Source of the DNA: Chloroflexota bacterium
GTDB lineage: Bacteria; Chloroflexota; Dehalococcoidia; GIF9; UBA5629
NCBI GenBank assembly: GCA_026389655.1
Contig: JAPLHL010000188.1
Location: forward strand, 1 to 7,147
DNA length: 7,147 nt
Reading direction: 5' to 3'
This document shows positions 6,026 through 7,147 of the stretch, piece by piece (positions within the stretch are counted from its first letter, which is position 1; the number at the start of each line of letters is the position of its first letter). The translations under genes and the position numbers were made by a program. The notes under the pieces are model-generated. The model did not search any database, was not told the origin of the DNA, and saw nothing but the letters and a program-made list of their open reading frames with translations.

Positions 6026-7147
6026 TTAAGCCAGGTAGTCTATCAGCTTCCGGCTTCTGCTGGGATGCCTGAGCTTCGCCAGCGCTTCTTTTTCAATTTG
6101 CCTGATACGTTCCCTGGTCAGGCCGAATTCATGGCCGACCTCTTTCAAAGTCAATCCCTGCTCATTATCCAGGCCGTAGCGCATCTCGATAATCTTTCGT
6201 TCCCTATCGGTAAGTGAAGAAAGCAGGTCCCTGAATTGCGCCCTCAACATGCTCTGGGCAGCTTCATCTTCAGGTGCAGGACCTACTTCATCCTCGATAA
6301 AGTCACTCAACTGGCTATCATCATCGCCAATGGGGATATCCAGTGAAACAGGTTCCGCATACAGGATGCTTACCAGCCAATCGATCTTATCGGATTCGAC
6401 ACCCATTTCTGTAGCTATTTCGTAACTGGTCGGCTTCCGACCAAATTTCTGTAAAAGCTTCTGCCTGGCGTTATTCATCTTGGTTATCGTTTCTACAGTA
6501 TGCACCGGCAATCTTATAGTCCTGGACTGATCGGAGATAACCCGATTGATGGCCTGCCTGATCCACCAGGTAGCATACGTGCTGAATTTGAAGCCGCGCC
6601 GGTAATCGAACTTTTCAACGGCACGCATCAATCCGATATTACCTTCCTGAATAAGATCGGAGAGAGGCATGCCCCGCGCTCGATACTTCTTTGCCATGCT
6701 TAATACCAGGCGGAGATTGGCTTTTATCATATGCTCTGCTGCTTCCCTGCCTGATTTCTTCACCATATCAAAATACATTTGCAGGTTGTCCCTATTAGTT
6801 TCGAGCGATTTAATGAAAGCCGTTTTGCCGGCGATTTCCTTCAGATCGGCGGCCGTTTTAACTTCGCCATAACCATCGATGACCCTCCATGGAATCAAAC
6901 GGGTAAGTGTGGAAATATCCACCAATTTCTGCAACGCTTCATCTGTTTCTATACGCTCGTTCTTTGCTGTGAACTGGACCAGTTCATCATTGATAACAAC
7001 GTCTATATGAGATCTCAGGGCTTCATTAGCCAGTTTCGCTGACAGCCTGGAATCGCTTTCAATATTGTAACGCTTGAAGATTTTCTCCAGCAGGTTAGCA
7101 TGTTTGAGAAGCCTGGCAATCAATGCTTTGACAACTTCCACAACAGG
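6026..7147 (-). CDS. Sigma-70 family RNA polymerase sigma factor (RpoD/SigA-like), 5' end at window edge
   Basis: At least 371 residues of a sigma factor that directs RNA polymerase to promoters. Numbering from the GTG at 7141, region 2 spans about 136-210 with IKANLRLVLSMAKKY (139-153), DLIQEGNIGLMRAVEKFDY (162-180) and the -10 recognition helix STYATWWIRQAI (187-198). Region 3 follows (about 211-290), including the 3.2-like DSQLSDFIEDE (275-285). Region 4 has the -35 helix-turn-helix TLKEVGHEFGLTRERIRQIE (331-350) and the C-terminal LRHPSRSRKL (357-366), as in RpoD/SigA. The N-terminal 135 residues are unusual: the conserved region 1.2 (Asp-Pro, YL-IG, LLT-EEE) is not recognisable. The frame stays open through the last 6 bases, and the GTG has no visible ribosome site, so the true start is probably outside. 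It may be a primary or a group 2 sigma factor. Confidence 0.9.
   Translation of the reverse strand, partial: PVVEVVKALIARLLKHANLLEKIFKRYNIESDSRLSAKLANEALRSHIDVVINDELVQFTAKNERIETDEALQKLVDISTLTRLIPWRVIDGYGEVKTAADLKEIAGKTAFIKSLETNRDNLQMYFDMVKKSGREAAEHMIKANLRLVLSMAKKYRARGMPLSDLIQEGNIGLMRAVEKFDYRRGFKFSTYATWWIRQAINRVISDQSRTIRLPVHTVETITKMNNARQKLLQKFGRKPTSYEIATEMGVESDKIDWLVSILYAEPVSLDIPIGDDDSQLSDFIEDEVGPAPEDEAAQSMLRAQFRDLLSSLTDRERKIIEMRYGLDNEQGLTLKEVGHEFGLTRERIRQIEKEALAKLRHPSRSRKLIDYLA

Noticed and set aside
7139..7141. GTG as the true start of the sigma factor
   Set aside because: There is no Shine-Dalgarno in the few bases upstream and the frame stays open (Pro-Val) to the edge, so the gene is treated as continuing outside the window.
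1..7147. An undescribed defence, mobile or biosynthetic system
   Set aside because: All long minus-strand frames match known Pho/Pst or sigma families. There are no terminal repeats, transposase, integrase, CRISPR-like repeats or orphan genes. The interest here is in regulation, not in a new system.

Overview
This window is a phosphate-starvation (Pho) locus. Every gene reads on the minus strand, so transcription runs from high to low coordinates. In that order it holds: a sigma-70 family factor whose 5' end is cut by the window edge; a clear intrinsic terminator; a phoB/phoP-type response regulator; a phoR-type histidine kinase; a 124-base regulatory gap; the high-affinity phosphate ABC transporter pstS-pstC-pstA-pstB; and the first 13 codons of what is most likely phoU, cut by the left edge.

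The parts form a known circuit. PstS is a lipoprotein that captures phosphate outside the membrane. PstC and PstA form the channel and PstB drives it with ATP. PhoU and the transporter normally report phosphate status to PhoR, which controls phosphorylation of PhoB. Phosphorylated PhoB would then activate the pst promoter. The gap before pstS carries three copies of TTAACC/TTAACA at an exact 11-base period on the coding strand, which look like a Pho box. After pstS, a 92-base gap holds an imperfect hairpin that could let PstS be made in excess over the membrane subunits. From pstC to phoU the genes are packed 0 to 22 bases apart.

Organism: base composition is moderate, PstS has a lipobox rather than a free periplasmic signal peptide, and the Pho repeats resemble the Bacillus PhoP type more than the E. 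coli PhoB type. This suggests a Gram-positive or monoderm-like bacterium. Chloroflexota (Dehalococcoidia-like) or a clostridial relative is plausible, but this is an impression and not a measured assignment.

I see no mobile element, CRISPR array, tRNA or rRNA. The core system is a known one, not an undescribed one. The points most worth a second look are the phased Pho repeats, the sigma factor whose N-terminal half lacks a recognisable region 1.2, the pstS-pstC hairpin, and a one-residue insertion in the PstB Q-loop.
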